Shown one piece after another: positions 40,459 to 53,030 of a DNA stretch of 64,000 bases. The number at the start of each line of letters is the position of its first letter. The first letter of the stretch is position 1. The notes below the pieces were generated by a model. The model worked only from the letters and a program-made list of their open reading frames with translations, did no database searches and was not told where the DNA came from. Source of the stretch: Lingula anatina. Lineage: Eukaryota; Brachiopoda; Lingulata; Lingulida; Lingulidae. The stretch spans positions 365,190-429,189 of the forward strand of contig NW_019775409.1 in NCBI RefSeq assembly GCF_001039355.2, written 5' to 3'. The translations under genes were made by a program, and so were the position numbers.

Positions 40459-42238
40459 ATATGATATCATTCATTTGTTCTCTTTTCCACGTGTTCAGGT
40501 ATTTATAGTGTCATCTTATAGCTACATGTGCTGTAAAATAACATATAGTTTATATCCCTATCAGAACATGACGAGGCACAATTTTCAATAGAAATATTAT
40601 TTCATATTAAGTATAGCATTTACCCATGTATATATTTTGTATCCATGTTCCAGGGCACGCTTTGGTCTACACAAACTGGAACTCTGGGCAGCCGTCAAGT
40701 AACCAGAACCATCCGTGCTCCATCCTGAGGAGAGAGCATGGATGGAAATGGGTAGACAGCCACTGTACCCATTTTTTCTACCAGTACAAATTTATATGCA
40801 TGTACGGTATGTATAGTGTTTTATACATAAAACTTTTTTTAACATGGTGCGGTATACACACTGTACATATTGAGGATCATAGTCACCATAAGTAAAATAT
40901 TTTTTACATGTACATTGATTGTAACATACGTGCGTATCAATATTTATGTTAAGTTATTTCAAAATTTGTATTATACTCTGATTAGTGTAGTTATAAGACG
41001 TGGCCGATGACAAAATGCTATTATTATATTTCAGACATGATTCCGACGACTACCACCTCAACAACAACTACAACCACTACCCCGACAACGACAACAGCTA
41101 CACCGACAACAACAACTACACCGACAACAACAACAACTACACCGACAACGACAACAACAACTACACCGACAACAACTACAACTACACCGATAACAACTAC
41201 AACTACACCGACAACAACAACTACACCGACAACAACAACAACTACACCGACAACAACAACAACAACTACACAGACAACAACAACTACACCGACAACAACA
41301 ATAACCACGCCGACAACAACATCAGTAGCACCTACCACGATAACCGCCACTACCCCAAATACATCCACCACTCCGGCAACAATAAGCAACGAAAACACAA
41401 CCGTCTCTTCAACCAGAGGCCCTACCCCCACTACTATTACTACAAAGCGTGGTACTTCTTCTACGCCATCTACAACGAAATCTGAAGAAAAGTTCCCAAC
41501 ATCAACAACTGTGAAGTCTGATAAGCCAGGTAAGAGTTGTTGATGTGGGGGTAGGGGTATAATTTTGCGCTTGTTATATACTTGTTATACAGTGAATATA
41601 CAGGTAGAAATAAAAATAAGTCGGTTATTACAGCGTAAGTGACAAATGAGGAATCTGTGACGTCACAGCTGGCTTATGGGTACGATGTTTTAAACATTTT
41701 AAAGTAAAAAGATACAATGAAATGTGATGAAGATGAAAAGATGCTTCTAAGGTTTCACTAAAATACCGAAAGAAGAAGATATCATAACTCAGAATGACTT
41801 TTGTTCACTTCTTTCAGGGGGCGCAAATGCAGCAGCCGTTCAGCAACAGGAGCAGAATAACGAAGGTATGTTTGGTGGGACAAATACAGGAGAACGTAGT
41901 GATCAGTGCGATAACTAATACATTAATTTCAAGATATTTATTAATGGTCTTATTTATGTCAAAATTATGGAAAAACGATCCAACTGGTCAACGGGCCAGG
42001 GTCAATAAGTTTCTTTGGACCTTCATATTGATGATAGAAATACATGTGCATGATATTTTGTTTACTGATGTATGTTTACTGGTACATGCATAGGCACTTA
42101 AATTAAACACAGCATTTACAATATATGCACCACAAAACAAATTTTTAAAAACTGTAGTCGAAAACTCTAAAAAGTAACAGCCGTTCCTATGGAGGAGAGG
42201 CTAACAAAATTTTGAAATAGAACAAAAAACAGACAGAG

Positions 42239-42269
<31 letters not shown>

Positions 42270-43091
42270 TCAGGTTTGACAATTGGGCTGACGGCAACCG
42301 CCGCTGTTCTGGTTATACTGGTTGTACTGGTCTTAGTCTTCGTGCTCTTCAGACGCAGATTAAACTCGTAAGTTAGATCAGAGATAGAATTCGTGGGAAG
42401 AAATAGTCAAATAAAGTTCTAGTTTATAATTTGATTAACCCAAAGAAGACGAGAAATAATTAATTTGAGTTTGACAAGTTTTAAGATAGTGTGGCACAAT
42501 TTCTAGTTTACATATCGGAACATTCAATGCTGAACTCACCCAGACAAAATATTTCAATTCTGAAAAGTTTTTTAAAATTAAAAACAACATGCAACTTGTC
42601 ATTGATTTAGGCCTATATACATGTATTTAATGTTATGTCAAGCCATTAATTTATTTTCAGCACAGTCTGACACATTTATCTCCATCTCTATACGACTTAA
42701 GTGATAAACTTCAACTTCAACTGAACAGCATTTATCGAGCATCTCAATTTTCTTTTATTACAGGAAAAAAGCACAAGAGCCAGAGCCTCTATGGACTCAT
42801 AACGTCACTGACGACGGAGAGGGCATGAACGCGCGGTTCTCCAATCCGATGTACGGGGGTGCCCTACCGACCGACCTGGGGGCCGCGGGTCCCGCACAGG
42901 AGAACTTTTACGCCGAATTGGGCGACCCGAACCCATACGACGAAATAAAAAATCCCACATCTTTTGGTGAAAATGCCAAACTTGAATTAAAAGAGGACGA
43001 TGTGGATGATTTAAAGGTCGGTCTGTCCAATGACGGATACATGACGATGAAGGCACAAGCGAATGCGGATGATGCTAATAATTTGGTGTAA
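38990..43091 (+). CDS. lectin receptor C: C-type lectin, Thr stalk, membrane helix, ITAM-like tail
   Basis: Exons: 38990-39077 (signal peptide; MMSHSRGPNF then LTLAGGILLCFLL), 39466-39744 and 40654-40806 (lectin domain), 41035-41529 (165-codon Thr/Pro stalk), 41818-41865 (linker GGANAAAVQQQEQNN), 42274-42367 (membrane helix), 42764-43091 (tail). Total 494 residues, phases consistent. The lectin core has GIWIGLRR; the sugar site reads QPS and WVD, departing from the EPN/WND rule. The tail has FSNPMYGG (NPxY), FYAELGDPNPYDEIK (two YxxL/I tyrosines nine residues apart) and GYMTM (YxxM, the PI3-kinase p85 SH2 type). The last two exons are repeated exactly 1787 bases downstream. Poly(A) hexamer at 43164-43169. 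Confidence 0.83.
40287..40460. repeat. (CTGT)n, complementary (CAGA)n and (CT)n microsatellites
   Basis: A CTGT array (40291-40320) and a CAGA array (40359-40390) are reverse complements separated by about 40 bases, followed by a CT array (40426-40459). They lie in the intron splitting the receptor C lectin domain. Confidence 0.9.
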
Positions 43092-44010
43092 ATGTTAACA
43101 AAATAGTGATGACATTTGCAACTGGAAATTCTTGAATGTTGTGTTGACTTATCGCCCGAGTCAAATAAAACCATTTCTAGCTTCTTTAGAAGGATCGAAA
43201 AAGAAATAGACACAGAACCCCCTGACGTGTACCAACACAACGCGATTTTATGGTCGTTTAGAAATCCAGGCCTATCCTTTTTATGCTAAATTACACAACG
43301 GGGTGTAGGAGACACATTCCGCCGTGATATCAAAGAAATAACTGCTTGTAAACTGAGGTAATCGGTGAATTTTTTTGTTGCCGTGACAGTTTTTAGAAAG
43401 AACCATTTTCAAAGGTTTAAGGGATTTTTTCACAATATATCTTGCCAAAAGAGTAAAAGATTTAAACTATCAGATTCCATCAGTGAGGGAGGCTCAGCGA
43501 ATCCAGCTTCTAAACCCTTGGACTGTTCTCGGGCTGTCCATCACTATGACGCGCAATATCGTCTTCACGAGCCGTCACTGAGGGGTATTATTTAGGGGGC
43601 GGTGCCGCCATAAGGGATCAACAGGACGTATTGTTAAGTACATCTTATAGCCACTTTTCATGTCACGAATCTCTGTAGACTATGATGTAATAGAGCAGTG
43701 CCAGTCAGCCACACCCAGGGTGATTGGGCTCTACCTTGCCACACGAACATTATATCTTCGCTATTGTGATGTGTTGAGCCCAGTGCTTTTTTTTTCTTGT
43801 TTGTGAAAAGTGTTTTGAATATCTTGCCATTATGAATCTCCATGGATCCACAGGTCAGTGTACATAGGGTAAGGTGCGTGGAGAAGACGTTTCTAATGTA
43901 ACATTATCCTCTGTCGCACCACTGTCAGCGGTCCTATGACATATACATGACTCATATTTTTATTTTCTGCGACGTAAAAGGAATGGATGGACCCTTGGGA
44001 AACCTCAATA

Positions 44011-44055
<45 letters not shown>

Positions 44056-44057
44056 TA
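42271..44057 (+). repeat. tandem duplication, unit 1 (1787 bp)
   Basis: This unit contains the membrane exon, tail exon, 3' UTR and poly(A) hexamer of receptor C and ends in an (ATT)n array. It matches 44058-45844 at a constant offset of 1787 bases, and I found no substitution in the segments compared by eye. Confidence 0.93.
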
Positions 44058-45797
44058 CAGGTTTGACAATTGGGCTGACGGCAACCGCCGCTGTTCTGGT
44101 TATACTGGTTGTACTGGTCTTAGTCTTCGTGCTCTTCAGACGCAGATTAAACTCGTAAGTTAGATCAGAGATAGAATTCGTGGGAAGAAATAGTCAAATA
44201 AAGTTCTAGTTTATAATTTGATTAACCCAAAGAAGACGAGAAATAATTAATTTGAGTTTGACAAGTTTTAAGATAGTGTGGCACAATTTCTAGTTTACAT
44301 ATCGGAACATTCAATGCTGAACTCACCCAGACAAAATATTTCAATTCTGAAAAGTTTTTTAAAATTAAAAACAACATGCAACTTGTCATTGATTTAGGCC
44401 TATATACATGTATTTAATGTTATGTCAAGCCATTAATTTATTTTCAGCACAGTCTGACACATTTATCTCCATCTCTATACGACTTAAGTGATAAACTTCA
44501 ACTTCAACTGAACAGCATTTATCGAGCATCTCAATTTTCTTTTATTACAGGAAAAAAGCACAAGAGCCAGAGCCTCTATGGACTCATAACGTCACTGACG
44601 ACGGAGAGGGCATGAACGCGCGGTTCTCCAATCCGATGTACGGGGGTGCCCTACCGACCGACCTGGGGGCCGCGGGTCCCGCACAGGAGAACTTTTACGC
44701 CGAATTGGGCGACCCGAACCCATACGACGAAATAAAAAATCCCACATCTTTTGGTGAAAATGCCAAACTTGAATTAAAAGAGGACGATGTGGATGATTTA
44801 AAGGTCGGTCTGTCCAATGACGGATACATGACGATGAAGGCACAAGCGAATGCGGATGATGCTAATAATTTGGTGTAAATGTTAACAAAATAGTGATGAC
44901 ATTTGCAACTGGAAATTCTTGAATGTTGTGTTGACTTATCGCCCGAGTCAAATAAAACCATTTCTAGCTTCTTTAGAAGGATCGAAAAAGAAATAGACAC
45001 AGAACCCCCTGACGTGTACCAACACAACGCGATTTTATGGTCGTTTAGAAATCCAGGCCTATCCTTTTTATGCTAAATTACACAACGGGGTGTAGGAGAC
45101 ACATTCCGCCGTGATATCAAAGAAATAACTGCTTGTAAACTGAGGTAATCGGTGAATTTTTTTGTTGCCGTGACAGTTTTTAGAAAGAACCATTTTCAAA
45201 GGTTTAAGGGATTTTTTCACAATATATCTTGCCAAAAGAGTAAAAGATTTAAACTATCAGATTCCATCAGTGAGGGAGGCTCAGCGAATCCAGCTTCTAA
45301 ACCCTTGGACTGTTCTCGGGCTGTCCATCACTATGACGCGCAATATCGTCTTCACGAGCCGTCACTGAGGGGTATTATTTAGGGGGCGGTGCCGCCATAA
45401 GGGATCAACAGGACGTATTGTTAAGTACATCTTATAGCCACTTTTCATGTCACGAATCTCTGTAGACTATGATGTAATAGAGCAGTGCCAGTCAGCCACA
45501 CCCAGGGTGATTGGGCTCTACCTTGCCACACGAACATTATATCTTCGCTATTGTGATGTGTTGAGCCCAGTGCTTTTTTTTTCTTGTTTGTGAAAAGTGT
45601 TTTGAATATCTTGCCATTATGAATCTCCATGGATCCACAGGTCAGTGTACATAGGGTAAGGTGCGTGGAGAAGACGTTTCTAATGTAACATTATCCTCTG
45701 TCGCACCACTGTCAGCGGTCCTATGACATATACATGACTCATATTTTTATTTTCTGCGACGTAAAAGGAATGGATGGACCCTTGGGAAACCTCAATA

Positions 45798-45844
<47 letters not shown>
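44058..45844 (+). repeat. tandem duplication, unit 2 (1787 bp)
   Basis: Second copy of the unit. The junctions fall in (ATT)n microsatellites on all sides, consistent with repeat-mediated unequal exchange or with an assembly artefact caused by the microsatellite. Confidence 0.93.
44061..44878 (+). CDS. duplicate terminal exons (membrane helix and tail) of receptor C
   Basis: Exons 44061-44154 and 44551-44878 repeat the membrane and cytoplasmic exons of receptor C, with intact splice sites (acceptor actacag instead of atttcag), an intact frame and poly(A) hexamer at 44951-44956. No separate signal or lectin exons accompany them. They could serve as an alternative 3' end of receptor C, yielding the same protein with the same 3' UTR, or they may not exist in the real genome. 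Confidence 0.65.
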
Positions 45845-45845
<1 letters not shown>

Positions 45846-46910
45846 TATTATTATTATTATTATCGGTTTTAGACAAGTAAATTTCACCCATTTTTTCATA
45901 TATCATTTTGTACATAAAATGCCCACTAAGAAATACATATATGTAGTCAGCTGGTCTGACGTCATGCAACATTATGTAATAACTGAAAATGTATAACTCG
46001 AATTAAGAAATGAAGTTTTATTGATTTATGTACCGTTGTCTTGTCTTTTAATGCAAAAGACATTATATTGAATTGAAGAGGGAGTAAGGGTGAAGTGGCA
46101 TGGACGTATTTTACGTGTCATGAACATGTACAATGGTTGTGGTACAGGCTTTTTAGGCTCAGAAGACCTTTGAAAAGCCCATACACGTGGTGACCTGTAT
46201 GAAAGGAAGTATCGTACATGATAAACTGAGATCGAATGCCCTTGGTTCGAGGGCCACAAAATTGTGGCAGTTTAAAAATGATTTTACAATCGATTCGTTT
46301 GCTAAGATAGAGAAAAATGGTGAGAACGAAACAAATAAATAATAAAGTAAAAATTATAATAGTCCGAAAACAAAAGAATGAAAATGTTTTAAAGTGTGTT
46401 TAACTATAATAAAAATTAACACTTGCACTAGAAATTATTATACAGGATAATTAATGGTAGGTTAATTCGATACTACTGTACATCTAACAGGATCAAAATA
46501 GTTTTCTCTGTAGTATCATTTAGTTTCTAAATCTCAAGTCACATGTAAGTACACCTACTTTCCAGACATATTTCATCCGTCGGACTCTGAACAGGCGATG
46601 ACCTTATAGAACATGGATGAGAATTCATTTAAACAAAACATCATAAGGTCGCCACCTCATTCAGACACATAATACAAGTAAGCCACTTTCTTCGTGACCC
46701 GATTTTTTGTTCGAAGTTAATAAAATCAGCAGGGATTCTTTTTAGGGACGCGCTCTTGTTCGGGACGTCCTTGTTTAGAAATAAACTATTCTGGAAAATT
46801 CACAACCAAATGGGGTCATGCACCTGCGTTTAAAGATCGGATAAACAGGGTGGATTTGTATCATTACCAATACAATTTGCAGCTCATTGTCGTTTCTCAG
46901 TTATTTCACA

Positions 46911-46914
46911 AAAA

Positions 46915-46969
<55 letters not shown>

Positions 46970-46971
46970 AA
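46911..46971. repeat. (AAAT)n microsatellite
   Basis: About 15 AAAT units. Confidence 0.95.
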
Positions 46972-47095
46972 TTAGGCTGAATTTGTTAAGGCAATATGAA
47001 AAATGAAAAAAAAAAACATTAACAGATATCTGTGAAAGGTTTAAAAGAGAGCTATTGTACCAGTACATAGATAAAGCACCCTCAGACATAGGCTC

Positions 47096-47303
47096 TATTC
47101 CCATAGATTTTAGATCCATCTATCCCGGCGGGGAGTCTCACTAGATTACTTTCAGATAATCCGACTTGAATATCCGTCCCGCCTACTACAAGCTGTAAGG
47201 GGGTAATTAACTTTCGTGTCCGCCCGGCTGACAGCTATTTAGCGTGAACCCCCAGGGAGTTAGGTCGATCTAAAGTAGGTCGATCTAATCTATGGAAATG
47301 GGG
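47096..47303. mobile_element. MITE-like element of the GATCGA inverted-repeat family
   Basis: The left end reads attcccatagattttagatc and the right end gatctaatctatggaaatgg, inverted counterparts. A (ta)ggtcgatct motif is repeated near the right end. The interior gggagtctcactagattac and taagggggtaattaact recurs almost unchanged at 50284-50421. Confidence 0.65.
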
Positions 47304-48085
47304 TGATAAATAACAGGGTCACGTGTTGTCACGAGGTGTTACGTCATGGCACGGTTTCTTCTCTTCAATCTTGTGAGATGTTACCGCTGAGTTAAATTAT
47401 GGTGTGATCGTAATTTATGTCCAGAAGCATCATATATTACTCTTTCGTTATGGTGACTCTCACTTTGATATATTTTTATTCTGCTCTAATTCGAGAAAGT
47501 AGACAGCGGTTCACTGAAATAGAGTGACTTACGGCCCAAATTTGTGTCGCTTTCCTTTTTTTAAATATAAATAAAATTAAAATTAGTAAAAAATCATAAT
47601 AAAACGAGAACAGGCGCGGTATTTTATTCAAAGGTGGATTTCCAAATTTTTACCTTGGGTGTAAAATCTCAAAAGATTGTCCATATAGTTTAAACTCGAA
47701 CTCTACACTAAGATTCAAGAAGAGCAGTGATATCGGGGTCCTCAGGTGTATCTGTGTGACGTCAGACCAGGTAGTTACTCTGCGTAGGTGTACCGAAGCG
47801 ACGAAGGCTAAATCCCCCTTTGTCACGCAAAGCAGGTCCCCTCGTATGACTCAATATAGAAACAGGGGTCACCGTGTCGAGATCGCATCTTAATAACAAT
47901 GAGGGTGCCGACGTCACTGGGGTCGTATATACAATGCGTGTATTTTTGTGTTGATGGGGCAAGTGCTCAGCTATAATAGGAGCACAGACTCGAGGCGGAA
48001 GGACGTGGAAGGCTAGCTCAGACTGCAAAGGAATCTGAACCCTTAGCACAGTATTTCTCTTCCTAACAAAGTTGGTACACAAGGT

Positions 48086-48095
48086 CTATATAAGG
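48086..48095 (+). promoter_or_regulatory. candidate TATA box
   Basis: CTATATAAGG lies about 440 bases before the signal-peptide ATG at 48536, with a non-repetitive G-rich stretch following. It could direct the transcript that starts with that exon. Transcription start not determinable by eye. Confidence 0.45.
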
Positions 48096-48535
48096 GTCTA
48101 GCTGTGGCCGAGAAGGAACGAGGGAGATTTACAGTTTGAGCACGACTCGGAGAAGTTAGAGACGCCTACACGTTGTGGGGAAGCGTTAATCAACTCTTAG
48201 TTGTATCGAAGGGATAAACTCAAGTGTACTTTTGCCACTGTTGCCACACACAATCTCCTGTAAGTTACTTTGGAGAAAGCATATCAAAACATACTGTCAG
48301 TACTCTGATTTGTATGGGAGAGGGTCTTTTCGGCCATTGACACTGGATGAACCTCTATAGCAAGAGTCAGAATTGGGGTTTATTGTCAACAACAAGTATT
48401 TATACATTGTTTACATCTGGTCAGCCTCAACGTTCTAAACAAACCGTGTATTGACACTGCCCTTGGAGTGTACGATCTTCGCATTCTTTGTGGATAGAAT
48501 CACTGCAGTGCAGAGAGAGACGGGTCGAAAGCAAG

Positions 48536-48620
48536 ATGAAATCCTGTCAGTTTTTCTCCGTGCGGGTGATTCTTGGTGCATTGATAGGACTGTTGGTTAC
48601 GTGCCGTGAATCTGTGGCAG
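48536..48620 (+). CDS. orphan signal-peptide exon of a lectin-receptor type gene
   Basis: MKSCQFFSVRVILGALIGLL followed by VTCRESVAG is a clear signal peptide. The exon ends at CAG|GTAGGT in phase 1, exactly like the first exons of receptors A to D. The next lectin exon in the same orientation and phase is that of receptor D at 54178. It may therefore be an alternative first exon of D, or the remnant first exon of a receptor that lost its body. A phase-1 acceptor at 52690 offers a third possibility. Confidence 0.6.
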
Positions 48621-50130
48621 GTAGGTGGCGATAATACTCTCTCTCTCTCTCTCTTGTACCCAAACACAGACACGTAGATCCCAACTGAGCGCCAACACGA
48701 TGCAAGTGATGAGTGCCATTGGTTATTAGTAGGCAGGGATTTATATGTCAAATATACAATAAATATCCTGATCCTCTTTCAACAAATAATGTATTACCGT
48801 ATGCGCGATATATATTTTCATATATTTCTATTTGTATGGGTTGATATGTCCCGATCAATATGTGGGTGTGTATTGAACCCCTTTCTTACCTGTTAAGAAC
48901 AAATCAATCAATATGACAATCCATTCATATCGTTTACAGTCGTTATATAATGTGTAACTATAGACTACAATACTGACAAGAAACGCCCTCTCCACTTAAA
49001 TAAGTCAATCACGGTGAAGTAAAATACCAGGCTCTCGAACCACGTACCATACAAACGATTATGCTCGAATTCACAGATACCTGTATATATAAAAGTTTAT
49101 GATACAACACCCCACGCTGTTAGCCGAAAAGACAAAATACGTGTATAGGTTACGATACTTCTATGATATTTCGTGGATTTCATTTGGTGCTGAAAAATAC
49201 ATGTGCATAAAACTTAAGCTTTCACTAGTCTTTTTGCATGGTGACCCCAGAGATTAAACACAGATTTGGGTATTATCTATTGCACATAGCTTAACTCCGG
49301 ATGCCATATCGTACGATGCATCTCGTGAGTAACCGAATGCATATTTTTGTATGAAACACACTTCGAGCCTGGCAGGACGTTCTGGAATCCGTTCAGACCG
49401 GTTCCAAGTTAAACCCGTCTAAGGTCCAAAGCGCGTCAACCGAGGATGGAGTGAATTCTGCTGTCGTTTGAATGTGGGGCAGTGGGTTCTCTTGGCGATG
49501 GCCGGGGGTTGGGGGGGGGGGGGGGGCTAGTCTGGGGACGCAATACAATAATTGGGGACTTGGACGAATAAGTGCATTGTGTTTGAAGACTAAAATGGGT
49601 CTTGCGCTAGTAATGTATTGGTAGACTACGATCATCATAAGAATTACTTATAAAGTACAGGCATTTTAATGGCAACTTAAAAGTTGTGTTGGAAGACGTA
49701 CACGGGTCAGGCAGAATATTTTAAGAGGGTAGTGGGGGTGCAGCGAGAGCGTGTCCTTCTCAAATATGCCTTTTTTTTTCATTCTTGAGAAGACGCGCTG
49801 ATCGAAGGGAACTGATTTTGAAAAATCTGTCCTACACCCTTATTTTCAATACTAGAAAACCTTTGTCATTACAGTGAGTTGTCAGACTGTCATTTTCTCA
49901 CATATTCCTATATCCTTTGTCCAGTGATTTTACAGATTTCATAGGTCACAAAAGCATGCCGTGCATATATGTAATTAAAACATCCCCTAGAAATTGAATA
50001 AGTACTGTCGTGACGGACAGTCAGACTGTACATGTCACAATCTCATATTATCTATCTTGTGATTACATACACTCTAAGGCTAAAGTGCAGCATACAAATA
50101 AAGAAAGAATTAAAAAAAAATGAAAAAAAA

Positions 50131-50186
50131 GCAGGTGGGGATTGAACCACCAGATGAACTGAAGCATATTTCTCAATCCGAGCTAA
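50131..50186 (-). ncRNA. tRNA-like fragment (pseudogene or SINE head), doubtful
   Basis: On the complement, TTAGCTCGGATTGAG resembles a Pol III A box and GGTTCAATCCC is a good B box, followed by CACCTGC and a run of T. The spacing between boxes is about eight bases too short and the acceptor strands do not pair, so it is at best a decayed tRNA or tRNA-derived repeat. Confidence 0.2.
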
Positions 50187-50283
50187 AGAATGGTGTGGGT
50201 TCATATTTCATTTAAGGTTCCATGGAGATAACTGCTGACAATATATAATAGGAGCGTATCATATAACGTCCTTTAGCCTAACA

Positions 50284-50421
50284 CCCCATTTCCATAGATT
50301 TTTAGATCGATCTATCCCTGTGGGGAGTCTCACTAGATTACTGTCAGCTTGGCCGGCTTAAGCGTCTGTCCCGCCTACTAAAAGTTGTAAGGGGGTAATT
50401 AACTATGGTGCCCGCTCGGCT
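50284..50421. mobile_element. truncated copy of the 47096-47303 element, ending at an N
   Basis: It starts ccccatttccatagattttt and follows the 47096 element through cactagattact, cccgcctacta and gggggtaattaact, stopping at the single N (50422) before a C run. The right half is missing, so the assembly probably breaks inside the repeat. Confidence 0.65.
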
Positions 50422-51079
50422 NCCCCCCCCCCCCGGTTAATGTTTACTTTCGTTTTAAACACTATACTTTCGTATTAAGCATAATTAACGCCCACAACCT
50501 CACCCTTTCGAAAGACAAAGTCAAACAAACACCATGCTTTTTGGATCTTTCATTTTCACCCATCGCTGAATAAGAAAATACTCATCGAAACCATGGATGT
50601 GTAGATATATATATTGAGGTTTTTATATTCGCTTTCAACACGGTCCTCAGGTGCGTAAATAGTGGAATCTCACTAAGTTTTATCAACACTAGGGATTCAC
50701 GGCAGACGATGGGATAGTGGAAGTTAGTGGGAAATTTGCAAATAAACAGATATGCGGTTCTCTATTCCATTTCCTTTCTTTTATTTCCGTCTTATAATTG
50801 CAGCTCTTTACTGCAACCCGAAGTTCTGCAGGAGAGATGCATACACTAAGCGCGCGGGCGGGTGTACCGTGTCTGATATTATTTTTCACCCATCATATCT
50901 ATAATTGATCTCTCTGATACAGTCACCGCGGTATATGACGAGTCATAGCTTCGACATCACAGGGAACGTTGACATATTTGCTCCAGTCACTGCCGTCACA
51001 GTATTATATATCATACCTGTAACTTCTTACGATTGCATTAAGACACGCCAGGTATATAGATGTTACGGCGAAGACTAAT

Positions 51080-51340
51080 GTTCCATTCCCATAGTCACCA
51101 TCGGTCTAGGTGGATCGACCCAACTCTGCAGGGACTCTTGCTGATTGCAATCAGCTCACCCAAAGAGACGTATATCTCTACATCTCTTTCGCTTAACTGA
51201 ATAAAAGTTTTTTTTTTATTATACGAGTACGTTAGAAGCAAAAGGAGGCGTGTCATTCATTCAAGCTGATTGCGCTCAGCGAGAGTCCTCGCAGAGTTGG
51301 GTCGATCCACGAAGACCGATTGAATGGACTGGAGTGGGAC
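51080..51340. mobile_element. MITE-like element with long inverted repeats
   Basis: The left arm contains atcggtct, ggtggatcgacccaactctg and ttgctgattgcaatcagct. The right arm contains aagctgattgcgctcagcga, gcagagttgggtcgatccac and agaccgat. The arms pair over about 58 bases with few mismatches, and more weakly over the outer 20-25. The core TGGATCGA(C/T)CCAACTCTGC is shared with the 37220-37525 element. No coding capacity. Confidence 0.75.
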
Positions 51341-52689
51341 CTTAATGACTGTGCTCAGCATAGCCGCTCCACCTCTGGTATGCGTTCTACCTGATAGCAT
51401 CGATGGTTCGATATGACTAAGGTGCGCTGTACGACTCACCTGGCAATTATAGCCTCCTCACACGCCTTTAATCTTATTTATGTATTCCTCTAAACCGTTG
51501 AATGAATATGAAATAATATTTTAGATTAAGCGGTGGGCGTTTGTAAGGGGAAATTAAAGTAAAACTCAATGTGTAAAAGAGACGTCCTTGAAATGTTGTG
51601 CGGGACAGTATCAAGCTGATAAGCGGTATATTTGCTGACTATAGAAAAGTTGTTTCCCTTAAGTAAATGTGACATTTTGTCAACTCTTAGACATACATCT
51701 GTAGTATATTTCGTCGTTGTTTGGGATCAACATTGAACAAATAAACACAAATGCTAGTATTTGATTGCTGTGTGGTGAATATAAAAACGACGCTGTCCTG
51801 GCCGGGTGAGTGTTGTGACTAGGGCCACAAGGAGCGTTTACACGGAGTCAAGTGGTTCAACCATGGAACTCTCTTCTTTTCTCTGATTCATTTGAGTCAT
51901 TTAAGATTAGTAAAATAAAGCGGCCTGGATTATGGAGGTGGGGAGGGGGGTCAGCGCTTTTTCTTTCAACTGGAACTTAAAGCTGACCAACGATGCTTGT
52001 TTGGTGCATTCTTATTGTGCTCGACGCACTAGGATCGTTGCAGTTTGTGGCTTAAATAATTTAAACGCGCCGTAGGAAGTTTTCGTTCGAGGGCCGCGTT
52101 CTGTTAATACCTTTAGGCACGACTTTGGGACATTAACTCCAGACTGTATTACACTGGTCTCGCTAACCGTTTGCAGATTTTGCACACCTCGTCCTAGACA
52201 CGGAAAGCTTTGGTATTGCAGTACGTCCTACGACATCTTGCTCCTGTTACCGCCACCTCCATGACTGTGACCCCATACCAAAAAAATTGTCCTTATGTTG
52301 AGTCTTCCATTGAGATTGTATACATGTAGAACTGAATATGTGTCTGAAGGGTGAATGGTTAATACAGTATAAACACCTGGCGTAACATCCCTTATAGAAA
52401 AAAGTTCTGATACACGTTTCTGTGCTGCATTCACTGTGCCTTTTATTAATCAGATTTTTACATTCACTTTTCGTTTCCAATAAATACTCAATCGTCCATT
52501 ATCAAATATCCACATAAATTGACGATGTCATTTCTGTTTATTCTTCGAAATGAAATGTTTACTTGTTTTCCTTTAACTAAATAACAACCTCGGACAAACA
52601 AGCATTAAATGAATGGTTCCTAATTTAGATATAAAAAAACGCAATCTCTACCAACAGCAAATTTTCGTTTTTTATATTTTTGTTTTCAG

Positions 52690-53030
52690 TTTGCAATTAT
52701 AAAACATTCGCTTTGTTCTACGTCGTATATCAATGGTCAGTCCTGGTATTTGTAAACAAGAATATCACACATGTAGTACAAAACACGCATGTAACTTTTA
52801 TCAATGAGGAAAACAAAATGATTCAGTGTCCGAGGTCGGATGAAAATTACATACAGCATTATCTTAAAAACCACAAAAACATTTTCGTTGTATTGAATTG
52901 CTGGCTGCCCACCTCTGGTTACGGCCAGTGGCGATCATACATATTTTCTAGACATTAACATGTAGATCCGATATCTGACAACGCTGTTTACGGGCCGCTC
53001 TATGGCATTGATAATGTATTTAGATTATAA
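52690..53030 (+). pseudogene. possible decayed receptor fragment with tail-like motif
   Basis: A good phase-1 acceptor (ttttgttttcag) opens a frame of about 89 codons that starts VCNYKTFALF and stops at 52958. In the same frame after the stop, 52965-53030 reads DPISDNAVYGPLYGIDNVF and then a second stop. That resembles the ISYDN-x-AY tail motif of receptors A and B. This could be chance; no lectin core or membrane helix is recognisable. Confidence 0.25.

Larger units (their letters stand above)
45845..48085. other. intergenic between receptor C and the orphan signal exon
   Basis: It holds further ATT repeats (to about 45862), an (AAAT)n array (46911-46971) and an inverted-repeat element (47096-47303). 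No exon supported. Confidence 0.5.

Noticed and set aside
42805-43240. Complement-strand open frames over the receptor C tail and their copies at 44592-45027
   Set aside because: Antisense shadows of the tail exon; no splice support or domain character.
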